A stretch of 45,555 nt of DNA from Rhodobacterales bacterium HKCCSP123 (lineage in GTDB: Bacteria > Pseudomonadota > Alphaproteobacteria > Rhodobacterales > Rhodobacteraceae), in contig WVSO01000021.1 of assembly GCA_015689745.1 (NCBI GenBank), positions 1-45,555 on the forward strand, given 5' to 3'. Below the pieces are notes generated by a model. That model did not search any database, was not told the origin of the DNA, and was given only the letters and a program-made list of their open reading frames with translations. Both the position numbers and the translations under genes were made by a program. Below, piece by piece: positions 33,914 through 43,192 of the stretch (position 1 is the first letter of the stretch; every line of letters starts with the position of its first letter).

Positions 33914-34681
33914 TCACTCCGAGAGCTGCGCCATCACCTCGTCGGAGATCTCGACGTTCGAGGTGACCGACTGCACGTCGTCGTCATCCTCCAGCGCCTC
34001 GATCAGCTTCATCAGCTTCTGGGCATCCTCGAGCCCGAGCTCGGTCGTCGTGGTCGGACGCCAGACCAGCTTGGTCGACTCCGACTCGCCCAGTTGCTCC
34101 TCAAGCGCCGTCGAGACGTCGCTCAGGTCGGTGTCCGCGCACCAGATGACGTGGGACCCGGGATCCTCGTCGCCGTCGCCCGCGTTGGTTTCCACGTCCT
34201 CGGCGCCCGCCTCGATCGCGGCCATCATGATGGTGTCGGCATCCCCCACCGAGAGCGGGTAACTCACCTGCCCCTTGCGCTCGAACATGAACCCGACCGA
34301 GCCGGTTTCACCGAGGTTCCCGCCATGTTTTCCGAAGGTTGACCGCACGGTCGATGCCGTCCGGTTGCGGTTGTCGGTCATCGCCTCGACGATCACCGCC
34401 ACCCCGTTCGGGCCGTAGCCCTCGTAGCGGATCTCCTCGTAGTTCTCGCCCTCGCCGCCGATCGCCTTCTTGATCGCGCGCTCGATCACGTCCTTGGGGA
34501 CCGAGTTCGACTTGGCTTCCTTCACCGCAAGCCGCAGGCGCGGGTTCTTGTCGGGGTCGGGATCGCCCATCTTTGCGGCGACGGTGATCTCCTTCGCCAT
34601 CTTGGAAAACAGCTTGGCGCGGATCTTGTCCTGGCGCCCCTTGCGGTGCTGGATATTCGCCCATTTGGAATGGCCGGCCAT
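33914..34681 (-). CDS. YebC/PmpR family transcriptional/translational regulator
   Basis: 255 residues with the invariant N-terminus [31 protein letters not shown], then [31 protein letters not shown] and [50 protein letters not shown], the core of the three-domain YebC fold. Family members have been described as DNA-binding regulators and, more recently, as helpers of translation through proline-rich stretches. ATG 34681 is the conserved start with GGGGAGG upstream. Transcribed alone, with its own terminator. Confidence 0.96.
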   Translation of the reverse strand: MAGHSKWANIQHRKGRQDKIRAKLFSKMAKEITVAAKMGDPDPDKNPRLRLAVKEAKSNSVPKDVIERAIKKAIGGEGENYEEIRYEGYGPNGVAVIVEAMTDNRNRTASTVRSTFGKHGGNLGETGSVGFMFERKGQVSYPLSVGDADTIMMAAIEAGAEDVETNAGDGDEDPGSHVIWCADTDLSDVSTALEEQLGESESTKLVWRPTTTTELGLEDAQKLMKLIEALEDDDDVQSVTSNVEISDEVMAQLSE

Positions 34682-34817
34682 GGATGCCTCCCCGGGGGTC
34701 TCTCGTTGCGTCAGGGCGCTCTATACGGTGCAGCGCACGGCGCATGCAATGCCCGGTGACGCGAAGGCCCGCAGGCCCTAACGTGATCTGCACCGCCACC
34801 AGGGGAGCAAGCCCACC

Positions 34818-35306
34818 ATGCTCAGCACCATCGCCGACATCGCCGACCTCATCGCCGCCGCCGGCGTGATCGCGTCGCTCCTGTTTCTCTCCTTCGAACT
34901 GCGCATCCAGAACCGCGAAACACAGCTCAACAACTGGCGCGAGCTGCTGATGTCGCTCACCGGCTTCAAGGCCGTCACCAACGATCCCTTCATGGCCGAT
35001 CTCGTGACGCGGGGCCATGCCGACTACCATGCCCTCACCGAGGTGGAGAAATTCGCCTTCGGCCTCTATCTCGAACAGGGCATCCACATCATCGGCAATT
35101 TCGAGAAACACACGGGCAAGATCCCACCCGAGTTCACCGGCCTTCATTACCCGATCCAGAACACGCTGCTCGACCACCTCGCCACGCCGGGCGCGCGGGC
35201 CTGGTGGTCCGAAAGCAGACCGAGGGGCCGCTTCCTGCCTGCGACCGTGGCCCGCATCGAGGAGTTGCAGGCCCCCGGTGCGCGGCCGGTCGGCCCGCAT
35301 CTGTAG
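34818..35306 (+). CDS. Hypothetical membrane-anchored protein (162 residues)
   Basis: One N-terminal membrane helix (about 3-25: STIADIADLIAAAGVIASLLFLSFEL) is followed directly by IRIQNRETQLNNWRELLMSLTGFKAVTNDPFMADLVTRG-type helical sequence and a C-terminal soluble domain with ALTEVEKFAFGLYLEQGIHIIGNFEKHTGKIPPEFTGL. This layout is common in a widespread but uncharacterised group of environmental proteins beginning with a short helix and RQNT/QNR-type motif. No enzymatic motif is visible. It starts 17 nt after a GGGAGC-type Shine-Dalgarno context and lies 35 nt before the SLC13 permease on the same strand. Confidence 0.75.
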   Translation: MLSTIADIADLIAAAGVIASLLFLSFELRIQNRETQLNNWRELLMSLTGFKAVTNDPFMADLVTRGHADYHALTEVEKFAFGLYLEQGIHIIGNFEKHTGKIPPEFTGLHYPIQNTLLDHLATPGARAWWSESRPRGRFLPATVARIEELQAPGARPVGPHL

Positions 35307-35341
35307 TTTTCCTCGCCAACCTTGGCGTCTAGGCTGGCCCC

Positions 35342-37117
35342 ATGACACCGGACCAGATAACCCTCTTCGCCCTTTTCGGCACCGTCTTCGCGCTCCTTCT
35401 CTGGGGCCGCTTCCGCTATGATCTCGTTGCCTTTTCCGCGCTTCTGGCGGGCGTTGTCCTCGGCGTCGTCCCGGCCTCGGACGCCTTCTCGGGCTTCGGC
35501 CACCCGGCCACGCTGGTCGTCGCCCTCGTCCTGATCGTCTCGGCGGGCCTCGTCCGCTCGGGCGCGGTCTTCCTCATCACCCGCACGCTGATCGACAGCA
35601 CCCGCCGCCTCGGCGCGCATATCGCCATCATGGGCGGCATCGGCGGCATCCTATCGGCCTTCATGAACAACGTGGCGGCGCTGGCCCTCCTCATGCCCGT
35701 CGACATCGCCACGGCGCGCAAGGCCGGGCGCAGCCCGGGCCTGTCGCTGATGCCGCTCAGTTTCGCCACCATCCTCGGCGGGATGATCACACTGATCGGC
35801 ACGCCGCCCAACATCATCATCGCCACGATCCGCGAGGACAGCCTCGGCCAGCCCTTCGCCATGTTCGACTTCGCCCCCGTGGGCCTTGTCGCGGCGGGTG
35901 TGGGCATCGCCTTCGTCGCGCTGATCGGCTGGCGGCTGATCCCCGAGCGCGACAGCGGCGTGGGGGGTGACGGGATGAAGTCCATCGCCCCCTACATCGC
36001 CGAGCTTGCCTTCCCCGAGGATCACAAGCTGGTCGGCACGCCGCTGCGCGACCTGCTGGAGCCGGCCGAGGAGGTGGGCGTCTCGATCATCGGCGTCACC
36101 CGCGACGGCGGCCGCCGCCTCGGCGCGCGCAAGACCCTGAAAATCCACGCGGGCGACGTGCTGGTGGTGGAAGCCGAGCCCGAGGCGCTGGACGAGTTCC
36201 GCTCGGGCCAGGGCCTGAAGATGACCGAGGCCGACACCCCCGCCGCCGAGGCGCTCGGCGACAATGCCACGCTGCTCGAGGTCGCCATCCCCGAAGGCGC
36301 GCGCATCGCGGGCCGTTCGGCGCAATCCATCGGGCTGGGCTGGCGCAAGTCCAGCGTCATCGTGGGCCTGTCGCGCCGGGGCAAGCGGATCACCCAGCGC
36401 CTCCGGCGCGAGGTGGTGCAGCCGGGCGATATCCTCCTGATCCTCGCCCCCACCGACAGCGCCGAGGAGGTCGCCGAGTGGATCGGCGGCCTGACGCTCG
36501 CCGACCGCGGCCTTGCCGTCACGCAGGACCACAAGACTTGGGCCGCCATCGCGCTTTTCGCGGGCGCCGTGGCGCTGGCCTCCGTCGGGCTGCTCTACCT
36601 GCCCATCGCGCTGGGGCTGGTGGTGGTGGGCTATGTCCTGTTGCGCATCCTGCCGCTCGCCGAGCTTTACGACCATGTCGCATGGCCGGTCATCGTGCTG
36701 CTCGGCTCGATGATCCCGCTTGGCGCGGCGCTCGAGGCCTCGGGCGGAACCGCGCTGATCGCGGGGGCGCTGGTCGGGCTGACCGAGGGGCTGCCCGTCT
36801 GGGCCACACTGACGATCCTCATGGTGGTGACCATGACGCTCTCGGATGTGATCAACAACAACGCCACGGCAATCGTGGCGGCCCCTGTGGGCATCACCAT
36901 CGCCCAAAGCCTCGGCGTCTCGCCAGACCCGTTCCTGATGGCCGTCGCCATCGCCGCCTCGGCGGCGTTCCTGACCCCCATCGGCCACCAGAACAACACG
37001 CTGATCCTGGGGCCCGGCGGCTACCGTTTCGGCGACTACTGGCGCGTGGGCCTGCCGCTCGAGGTGCTGATCATCGCGGTCTCGGTGCCGATGATCCTGC
37101 TGGTCTGGCCGCTCTGA
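35342..37117 (+). CDS. SLC13-family permease with two RCK C-terminal domains
   Basis: 591 residues. Membrane half 1 (about 1-205) has [48 protein letters not shown] and the selectivity-type loop [23 protein letters not shown] cytosolic insert (about 210-375) contains two TrkA-C/RCK_C modules ([59 protein letters not shown]). Membrane half 2 (about 395-591) has [23 protein letters not shown], the second re-entrant motif. Such proteins are sodium-coupled anion (dicarboxylate or sulfate) carriers; the substrate is not known. The ATG at 35342 opens the first helix. Confidence 0.92.
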   Translation: MTPDQITLFALFGTVFALLLWGRFRYDLVAFSALLAGVVLGVVPASDAFSGFGHPATLVVALVLIVSAGLVRSGAVFLITRTLIDSTRRLGAHIAIMGGIGGILSAFMNNVAALALLMPVDIATARKAGRSPGLSLMPLSFATILGGMITLIGTPPNIIIATIREDSLGQPFAMFDFAPVGLVAAGVGIAFVALIGWRLIPERDSGVGGDGMKSIAPYIAELAFPEDHKLVGTPLRDLLEPAEEVGVSIIGVTRDGGRRLGARKTLKIHAGDVLVVEAEPEALDEFRSGQGLKMTEADTPAAEALGDNATLLEVAIPEGARIAGRSAQSIGLGWRKSSVIVGLSRRGKRITQRLRREVVQPGDILLILAPTDSAEEVAEWIGGLTLADRGLAVTQDHKTWAAIALFAGAVALASVGLLYLPIALGLVVVGYVLLRILPLAELYDHVAWPVIVLLGSMIPLGAALEASGGTALIAGALVGLTEGLPVWATLTILMVVTMTLSDVINNNATAIVAAPVGITIAQSLGVSPDPFLMAVAIAASAAFLTPIGHQNNTLILGPGGYRFGDYWRVGLPLEVLIIAVSVPMILLVWPL

Positions 37118-37155
37118 CTTCCCCTTGGCCGATCAATCGGCTACCGCTCAGGGCC

Positions 37156-37788
37156 ATGAGCCTGAGTGTCACCGACCTCGCCTGCGCCCGCGGGCCCGCC
37201 CAGATCCTTGCCGGGGTCACCTTCTCGGTGGCGGCGGGACAGGCGCTCATCCTGCGGGGCCCGAACGGGGCGGGCAAGACGACGCTCCTGCGCACGCTTG
37301 CGGGCCTCACCCCGCCGCTTGCGGGCACCATCGAGGCCGACCCCGACGCCATCGCCTATGCCGCCCATGCCGACGGGCTGAAATCCGCCCTGACGGTCGA
37401 GGAGAACCTGGCGTTCTGGGCCTCGGTCTTCGGCACGCATGACCCGGCCCCGGCGATCGAGGCCTTCAACCTCGCGCCCCTCCTCCATCGCCGCGCGGGC
37501 GAGATGTCGGCGGGCCAGAAGCGCCGCCTGTCGCTGGCGCGCCTTCTCGTCACGGGGCGGCCCGTCTGGTGCCTCGATGAACCCACCGTCTCGCTCGACG
37601 TCGAGAATGTCGCCCGCTTCGCGGCGGCGGTGAAGGCGCATCTGGCGGGCGGCGGCAGCGCGGTCATCGCCACCCATATCGACCTCGGCCTGCCCGAGGC
37701 CGCAACGCTCGACATCTCGCGCTTCGTCGCCAAGCAGATCCGCGCGGACGACCCTTTCGCCGACAGTTTCGCGGAGGGGGCCGCATGA
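37156..37788 (+). CDS. ccmA: Heme exporter ATP-binding protein CcmA
   Basis: 210 residues, one ABC ATPase domain: Walker [19 protein letters not shown] (about 35-50), [26 protein letters not shown] (the CcmA-typical Q-loop region), signature [16 protein letters not shown], Walker [13 protein letters not shown] and the switch His in IATHIDLG. It powers release of heme-loaded CcmE from the CcmBC complex in System I cytochrome c maturation. It is the first gene of ccmABCDG and overlaps ccmB by 4 nt. ccmE, ccmF and ccmH are not in the window. Confidence 0.96.
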   Translation: MSLSVTDLACARGPAQILAGVTFSVAAGQALILRGPNGAGKTTLLRTLAGLTPPLAGTIEADPDAIAYAAHADGLKSALTVEENLAFWASVFGTHDPAPAIEAFNLAPLLHRRAGEMSAGQKRRLSLARLLVTGRPVWCLDEPTVSLDVENVARFAAAVKAHLAGGGSAVIATHIDLGLPEAATLDISRFVAKQIRADDPFADSFAEGAA

Positions 37789-38441
37789 TCGGCCTTCTGA
37801 AACGCGACCTGACCCTTGCGATCCGCGCGGGCGGGGGCTTCGGCCTGTCGCTGGCCTTCTTCCTGATCTTCACCACGCTCGTGCCCTTCGGCGTCGGGCC
37901 GCAGACGCAGATCCTGGCCGAGATCGCGCCGGGCATCCTGTGGCTCGGCGCGCTCCTGGCGTGCCTGCTGTCGCTCGACCGCATCTTCCAGCTCGACTGG
38001 GAGGACGGGACCCTCGACCTCGTCGCCACCAGCCCCGTCCCGCTCGAGGGACTGGCCGCGATGAAGGCGCTAGCCCACTGGATCACCACGGGCCTCCCGC
38101 TGGTGGCGGCCGCGCCCGTCCTCGGCCTTCTCCTGAACCTGCCCGGCCCGGCCTATCCGTGGCTCATGGCCTCGCTGGCGCTCGGCACGCCCGCGCTCTC
38201 GGCCATCGGCACCTTCGGCGCGGCGCTGACCGTGGGGATCAAGCGCGGCGGGCTGCTCCTGTCGCTCCTCGTCCTGCCGCTCTACATCCCCACGCTGATC
38301 TTCGGCGCGCTTTGCGTGGCCCGCGCGGCCACGGGGCAGGACGCCACGACGCCGCTTGTCCTCGTGGCGGGGATCACCGCGGGCGCGCTCGCGCTCTTGC
38401 CCTTCGCCGCCGCCGCGGCCCTCCGCGTCAATCTGCGCTAG
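37785..38441 (+). CDS. ccmB: Heme exporter membrane protein CcmB
   Basis: 218 residues, six predicted membrane helices. The conserved N-terminus [38 protein letters not shown] is present, followed by [46 protein letters not shown], the classic CcmB stretch, and [15 protein letters not shown]. It is the permease-like partner of CcmA. The start overlaps the ccmA stop (ATGA). The Shine-Dalgarno lies inside ccmA. Confidence 0.96.
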   Translation: MIGLLKRDLTLAIRAGGGFGLSLAFFLIFTTLVPFGVGPQTQILAEIAPGILWLGALLACLLSLDRIFQLDWEDGTLDLVATSPVPLEGLAAMKALAHWITTGLPLVAAAPVLGLLLNLPGPAYPWLMASLALGTPALSAIGTFGAALTVGIKRGGLLLSLLVLPLYIPTLIFGALCVARAATGQDATTPLVLVAGITAGALALLPFAAAAALRVNLR

Positions 38442-38497
38442 CCCCGCGCCCGGTTGCCCCATTGTGAGCGCCAACAACCGCTTCTAAGTTCCGGCCC

Positions 38498-39229
38498 ATG
38501 TCTTCGCTCTGGGAATACGCCAACCCGCGGAAATTCATGGCGACCTCCGCCTTTCTCCTGCCCTGGACGGCGGGGATCGCGGCGGTCTGCCTTGTCACGG
38601 GCCTCGTCTGGGGCTTCTTCTTCACACCCGACGACTTCCGGCAAGGATCCACCGTCAAGATCATCTACGTTCATGTGCCCGCCGCCATCATGGCGATCAA
38701 CGCGTGGTTCATGATGCTGGTGACCTCGATCATCTGGGTGATCCGCCGCCACCATGTCTCGGTGCTGGCGGCCAAGGCGGCGGCGCCCGTGGGCATGGTC
38801 TTCACCCTGATCGCGCTGGCCACCGGCGCGCTCTGGGGGCAGCCGATGTGGGGGACCTGGTGGGAATGGGACCCGCGGCTGACCTCCTTCCTGATCCTGT
38901 TCCTCTTCTACCTCGGCTACATGGCTCTGTGGGAGGCGATCGAGAACCCGGATTCGGCGGCCGATCTCACCTCGGTCCTCTGCCTTGTCGGCTCGGTCTT
39001 CGCGGTCATCTCGCGCTACGCGCTCCTGTTCTGGAACCAGGGCCTGCACCAGGGCGCGACCCTGTCGCTCGACCGGGAGCAGAACATCTCGAACGTCTAC
39101 TGGTACCCGCTCGTCATCACGCTGGCGGGCTTCGGGTTCCTCTTCATCGCGCTGGTGCTCTACCGCACCCGGACTGAGATCCGCGCCCGCCGCCTCAAGG
39201 CGCTGATCGCGCAGGAAAGGATGGCCTGA
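38498..39229 (+). CDS. ccmC: Heme lyase CcmC
   Basis: 243 residues with six membrane helices. The WWD heme-handling motif is WGTWWEWDPRLTS near residue 125-137. The heme-ligating His residues are expected in IIYVHVPAAIM (near 55) and in the loop after helix 5, where RYALLFWNQGLHQGATLSL supplies a His. CcmC loads heme onto CcmE in the periplasm. The gap to ccmB is 56 nt and the Shine-Dalgarno is weak; the ATG at 38498 gives the family-typical N-terminus. Confidence 0.95.
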   Translation: MSSLWEYANPRKFMATSAFLLPWTAGIAAVCLVTGLVWGFFFTPDDFRQGSTVKIIYVHVPAAIMAINAWFMMLVTSIIWVIRRHHVSVLAAKAAAPVGMVFTLIALATGALWGQPMWGTWWEWDPRLTSFLILFLFYLGYMALWEAIENPDSAADLTSVLCLVGSVFAVISRYALLFWNQGLHQGATLSLDREQNISNVYWYPLVITLAGFGFLFIALVLYRTRTEIRARRLKALIAQERMA

Positions 39230-39231
39230 GC

Positions 39232-39390
39232 ATGATGCCCGATCTCGGAACCTACTCGGTGCCCGTCCTGTCTTCCTACGCGGTGTCGCTGGGGCTGCTC
39301 GTCGCGGTGGTGGTCGCCTCGATCTGGAAGGCGCGCCGCGTCCGCGCCCGGCTCGAGGAGGTGGAGAGCCGCCGGGGCCGCGCGACATGA
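39232..39390 (+). CDS. ccmD: Heme exporter small protein CcmD
   Basis: 52 residues, too short to attract most gene finders. MMPDLGTYSVPVLSSYAVSLGLLVAVVVASIWKARRVRARLEEVESRRGRAT-type layout: a short N-terminal stretch with the conserved Tyr residues, one membrane helix (about 13-33) and a basic, helical cytosolic tail. CcmD stabilises the CcmABC-CcmE complex. It lies 2 nt after the ccmC stop with AGGAAAGGA upstream, and its own stop overlaps the ccmG ATG (ATGA). Confidence 0.93.
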   Translation: MMPDLGTYSVPVLSSYAVSLGLLVAVVVASIWKARRVRARLEEVESRRGRAT

Positions 39391-39986
39391 GGATCAACTG
39401 GCTCATGGTGATTCCGCTGGCCCTTACGGTCGGCTTCTTCGGCATCGCGGGCTACCAGCTGTCGAACAACCAGAACGCCCTGCAACAGGGGGTGGACACC
39501 CAGGCGCTGCCCTCGGCCCAGCAGGGGCGCGCGGCGCCCGACCTGTCGCTGCAGCCCTTCGCCGACACGCCCCTCCTGGCCCGCGCGGATCTCGAGGGCA
39601 ACGGGCTTGTCGTGGTGAACTTCTTCGCCAGCTGGTGCCCGCCCTGCCGGGCCGAGCACCCGACGCTGACCGCGCTGGCCGAGGCGGGCGTGCCGCTCTA
39701 CGGCGTGAACTACCGCGACCGGGTCGACCAGGCGCTGAGCTTCCTGTCGGAGCTCGGCAATCCCTACGACCGGATCGGCCGCGACGAACAGGCCCGCAAC
39801 GGTGCGAACTGGGGCGTGGTGGCGATGCCCGAGACCTTCTTCATCGACGACACCGGAACGGTGGTCCTCCACTTCCGCGGCCCGGTGACCGAGCGGGCGC
39901 TGCGCAACCAGATCCGCCCGGCGCTGGCCGAGGCGGGGCACGAGCTGCCACTCTTGCCGGGGGAAGAGGCCGCCGGCACGAACTGA
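39387..39986 (+). CDS. ccmG: Thiol:disulfide oxidoreductase CcmG/DsbE
   Basis: 199 residues. One N-terminal membrane anchor (about 5-24) is followed by a periplasmic thioredoxin domain with the active site ASWCPPCRAEHP (Cys near 84 and 87), GVNYRDRVDQALSFLSELGNPYDRIGRDEQARNGANWGVVAMPETFFID (cis-Pro and the CcmG-type acidic surface) and a Gly-rich end. It reduces apocytochrome c or CcmH disulfides for heme ligation. It is the last gene of the ccm run; the palindrome array begins 52 nt after its stop. Confidence 0.96.
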   Translation: MRINWLMVIPLALTVGFFGIAGYQLSNNQNALQQGVDTQALPSAQQGRAAPDLSLQPFADTPLLARADLEGNGLVVVNFFASWCPPCRAEHPTLTALAEAGVPLYGVNYRDRVDQALSFLSELGNPYDRIGRDEQARNGANWGVVAMPETFFIDDTGTVVLHFRGPVTERALRNQIRPALAEAGHELPLLPGEEAAGTN

Positions 39987-40038
39987 CCCATCCGCACGGC
40001 GAAAAGGCCACCGGGACGGCCAGACCCATCCCCGCGCG

Positions 40039-40126
40039 GCAGGCCTTTGCAAAGGCCTGCACCAGAGCCTTGCAAGGCTCTGGCCACGTCCTTGCAAGGA
40101 CGTGGCCGGTCTCTTGCAAGAGACCG
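40039..40126. repeat. Array of four perfect palindromes centred on TTGCAA
   Basis: Four adjacent perfect palindromes lie between convergent ccmG and the MarR-type gene. Unit 1 (40039-40060) has arms GCAGGCCT/AGGCCTGC around TTGCAA; unit 2 (40062-40083) CCAGAGCC/GGCTCTGG; unit 3 (40084-40105) CCACGTCC/GGACGTGG; unit 4 (40107-40126) CGGTCTC/GAGACCG. The TTGCAA centres are at 40049.5, 40072.5, 40094.5 and 40116.5, so spacing is 23, 22 and 22 bp. Arms differ from unit to unit yet each is fully self-complementary, which means that the dyad itself, not the arm sequence, has been kept. It can be read as RNA hairpins with a self-complementary UUGCAA apex or as protein-binding dyads two helical turns apart. 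Confidence 0.9.
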
Positions 40127-40149
40127 CTTCGCCGCCAGGTCGCCCCATG

Positions 40150-40165
40150 CCCGCGCAGGCGCGGG
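40150..40165 (-). terminator. Small GC stem-loop after the MarR-type gene
   Basis: CCCGCG (40150-40155) pairs with CGCGGG (40160-40165), loop of 4 nt, starting 11 nt after the stop (40176) on the minus strand. There is no U-tract, so its efficiency as a terminator is doubtful. Confidence 0.35.
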
Positions 40166-40175
40166 ACGCCCCGCC

Positions 40176-40670
40176 TCAATAGATATACCTGATCTGGTCG
40201 GACCAGAACCGTTCGATCCGCCGGAGCGAGTGGTTGACCCTGTCCACGCTGTCGGTGTTGAGCACCCCCTGCATCTCCAGCCCCTCGGCATGGCGCGCGA
40301 AAAGGCCCGCGACCGTGTCGCGCACGTGCTGACCCTTGCCCGTCAGCCGCACCCGGACCGAGCGGCGGTCGATCTCGCAGCGCTGGTGGTGCATGTAGCC
40401 CATCTCGACCAGCTTCTTGAGATTGTAGGAGACGTTCGAGCCCTGGTAGTAGCCGCGCGACTTCAGCTCGCCCGCCGTCACCTCGTTCTCGCCGATGTTG
40501 AACAGCAAGAGCGCCTGCACCGCGTTGATGTCGAGAATGCCCAGCCGCTCGAACTCGTCCTTGATCACGTCGAGCAGAAGCCGATGCAGCCGCTCCACGA
40601 GCGACAGGCTGTCGAGATACCCGGCCAGGAAACCGGACCGGGTCGTCGCATGGGGCGCGTGCATACTCAT
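40176..40670 (-). CDS. MarR-family transcriptional regulator (LdtR/PetP-like)
   Basis: 164 residues: a winged helix-turn-helix with DINAVQALLLFNIGENEVTAGELKSRGYYQGSNVSYNLKKLVEMGYMHHQRCEIDRRSVRVRLTGKGQHV (about 50-120), including the recognition helix QGSNVSYNLKKLV and the beta-wing EIDRRSVRVRL, flanked by dimerisation helices. It resembles the LdtR/PetP group of alphaproteobacterial MarR proteins; the assignment is from memory of the motif, not a search. ATG 40670 has GGAG 8 nt upstream. It lies 83 nt after sdhE on the same strand. Confidence 0.88.
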   Translation of the reverse strand: MSMHAPHATTRSGFLAGYLDSLSLVERLHRLLLDVIKDEFERLGILDINAVQALLLFNIGENEVTAGELKSRGYYQGSNVSYNLKKLVEMGYMHHQRCEIDRRSVRVRLTGKGQHVRDTVAGLFARHAEGLEMQGVLNTDSVDRVNHSLRRIERFWSDQIRYIY

Positions 40671-40753
40671 GATGGGCTCCGAATCTTGGGCGGGTGACAC
40701 CCTCAATGGCCCAGGATTCGGAAAGATTGGGTTAAGCCCGACCGACCGGCGGC

Positions 40754-41023
40754 TCAGCGCCCCACTTCGTGCCCGCGCAGCTCCTCGGCCAGCACGGCCA
40801 TGAAGGGGCGCAGCCCCTCGGGCGGCTCGGCCTGCCCGGAGACCCACTGGTAGAGGTCGTGATCGGCCTCGGCCAGGACCGCCTCGAAGGCGTCGAGCGT
40901 GGCGTCGTCGGCCCCCTCGAGGTTGCGGTCGGCCCAGCCGCCCAGGATCAGGTCCATCTCCTTGATCCCGCGGTGCCAGGCCCGCATCCGCATCCGCTTC
41001 AGCCGTGTTTCCCGTGTTTCCAT
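40754..41023 (-). CDS. sdhE: Succinate dehydrogenase flavin assembly factor SdhE
   Basis: 89 residues, family-typical length. The RGxxExD motif is RGIKEMDLILGGWADRNLE near residue 18-25, followed by ALDAFEAVLAEADHDLYQWVSGQAEPPEGL, the standard SdhE sequence. It promotes covalent FAD attachment to SdhA. ATG 41023 is preferred, with GGGGG about 11 nt upstream; GTG 41032, overlapping the upstream stop (GTGA), is an alternative. It is tightly linked to the XRE-type regulator gene. Confidence 0.93.
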   Translation of the reverse strand: METRETRLKRMRMRAWHRGIKEMDLILGGWADRNLEGADDATLDAFEAVLAEADHDLYQWVSGQAEPPEGLRPFMAVLAEELRGHEVGR

Positions 41024-41028
41024 GGCGC

Positions 41029-41433
41029 TCACACCCCCTGGCTCAGGGCAAGCCGCAGGCGCTTTTCCAGCCGTCCCATCCGCTCGGACATGCGCGCCTG
41101 GTCGACCTTGATCTTCCTCAGCTCCCCGAGCATCTCGGCAAGGTCTTCGGGCAGCTCCGCCCGGTCCTCGGGTCCGTCCAGCCCTTCACCGGCCCCCGAC
41201 AGGAGCCACATGATCGACACGCCCAGAAGCCCGGCGAGCATCTGCAGCTTGTTCGCCCGCGGCTCGGACTGGTCGTTCTCCCAGGCGCGGATCGTCTTGA
41301 CCTTCACGCCCAGCCGCTTGGCCAGCTCCGCCTGGCTGAGCCCGCTGGCCTCGCGCGCACCCGTCATCCGGTCGCCGAAGGTCGTCGCCTCGGGGTCGTA
41401 CCAGCCCGGTCCGTCGGTCACGTCTGCGTTCAT
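41029..41433 (-). CDS. XRE-family helix-turn-helix regulator
   Basis: 134 residues. The HTH_3 domain (about 20-78) reads RMTGAREASGLSQAELAKRLGVKVKTIRAWENDQSEPRANKLQMLAGLLGVSIMWLLSG, a complete Cro/CI-type fold. The C-terminal half (about 90-134) is a charged helix likely to form a coiled coil (LPEDLAEMLGELRKIKVDQARMSERMGRLEKRLRLAL). The target is unknown; linkage to sdhE suggests a link with respiration, by inference. ATG 41433 is used with AGAGG about 10 nt upstream. It is divergent from aspC, with 112 nt between them. Confidence 0.9.
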   Translation of the reverse strand: MNADVTDGPGWYDPEATTFGDRMTGAREASGLSQAELAKRLGVKVKTIRAWENDQSEPRANKLQMLAGLLGVSIMWLLSGAGEGLDGPEDRAELPEDLAEMLGELRKIKVDQARMSERMGRLEKRLRLALSQGV

Positions 41434-41479
41434 ATCTCACATCCTCTCCCGGCTTGATCGCCGCGTGGCCGCACCCTAA

Positions 41480-42748
<1,269 letters not shown>

Positions 42749-42793
42749 AGGCCTCCGGGCCGCAGCGCGCCCGGCGGCAGTTCCCCGGACCAG

Positions 42794-42817
42794 GAGGGCC
42801 CGCCATGGCGGGCCCTC
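42794..42817 (+). terminator. Terminator-like palindrome after aspC
   Basis: GAGGGCCCGCC (42794-42804) and GGCGGGCCCTC (42807-42817) form an uninterrupted 24-bp palindrome 46 nt after the aspC stop, followed by TTGCC. The rest of the gap up to 43192 (about 375 nt) holds no gene or convincing promoter that I can support. Confidence 0.65.
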
Positions 42818-43192
42818 TTGCCTTCACCCCCGCGGGTGCGACCGGCCGGAAGCGCCAGGCCATGCCGCCCCGCCGCCCGGCCCGGCGCAGCTGGGGATTG
42901 CGGGCGACACTTCGTGACAAAAGGGCATGTCATCCCGGCAGGATACCACCCTTTCGCGGTTCCCGCTTGCCAAGAGGGGCGTTCGGCAGTTTGACTCCGG
43001 ATGATGTATACCGGCGGGCGACGGTCGCGCCCGCGAGATGCTGAAGTCGGGATGACCCGGGGCGCAACCCGCCCTTTCAGCGCTGACGAGAGACCGATCT
43101 GTATGGGGTCCGCCGGATCGCGGCGGGATTGGTGCAGGCCACGCATGGCTTCGCCCAACCCCGCGAGACGGCCGTAACGAGGGTGTGTGTTC

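Noticed and set aside
40046-40053. PccR/ScfR-type TTTGCAAA operator in the array
   Set aside because: Only the first unit contains TTTGCAAA; the other three have CTTGCAAG, and the described tandem TTTGCAAA-N4-TTTGCAAA spacing is not met. No acyl-CoA genes are near.
40039-40126. CRISPR array
   Set aside because: The repeated part is only the 6-bp centre; there is no constant 24-37 bp repeat, no spacers and no cas genes.
40047-40697. Open frames translating the TTGCAA array (LARTWP/CKAL-like repeats) on both strands
   Set aside because: The repeated peptide pattern appears in both strands because the DNA is palindromic; start signals are absent and one frame runs antisense through the MarR-type gene.
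42991-43012. Promoter TTGACT...TATACC upstream of the Ig-like gene
   Set aside because: The two hexamers are only 10 bp apart, too close for a sigma-70 promoter.
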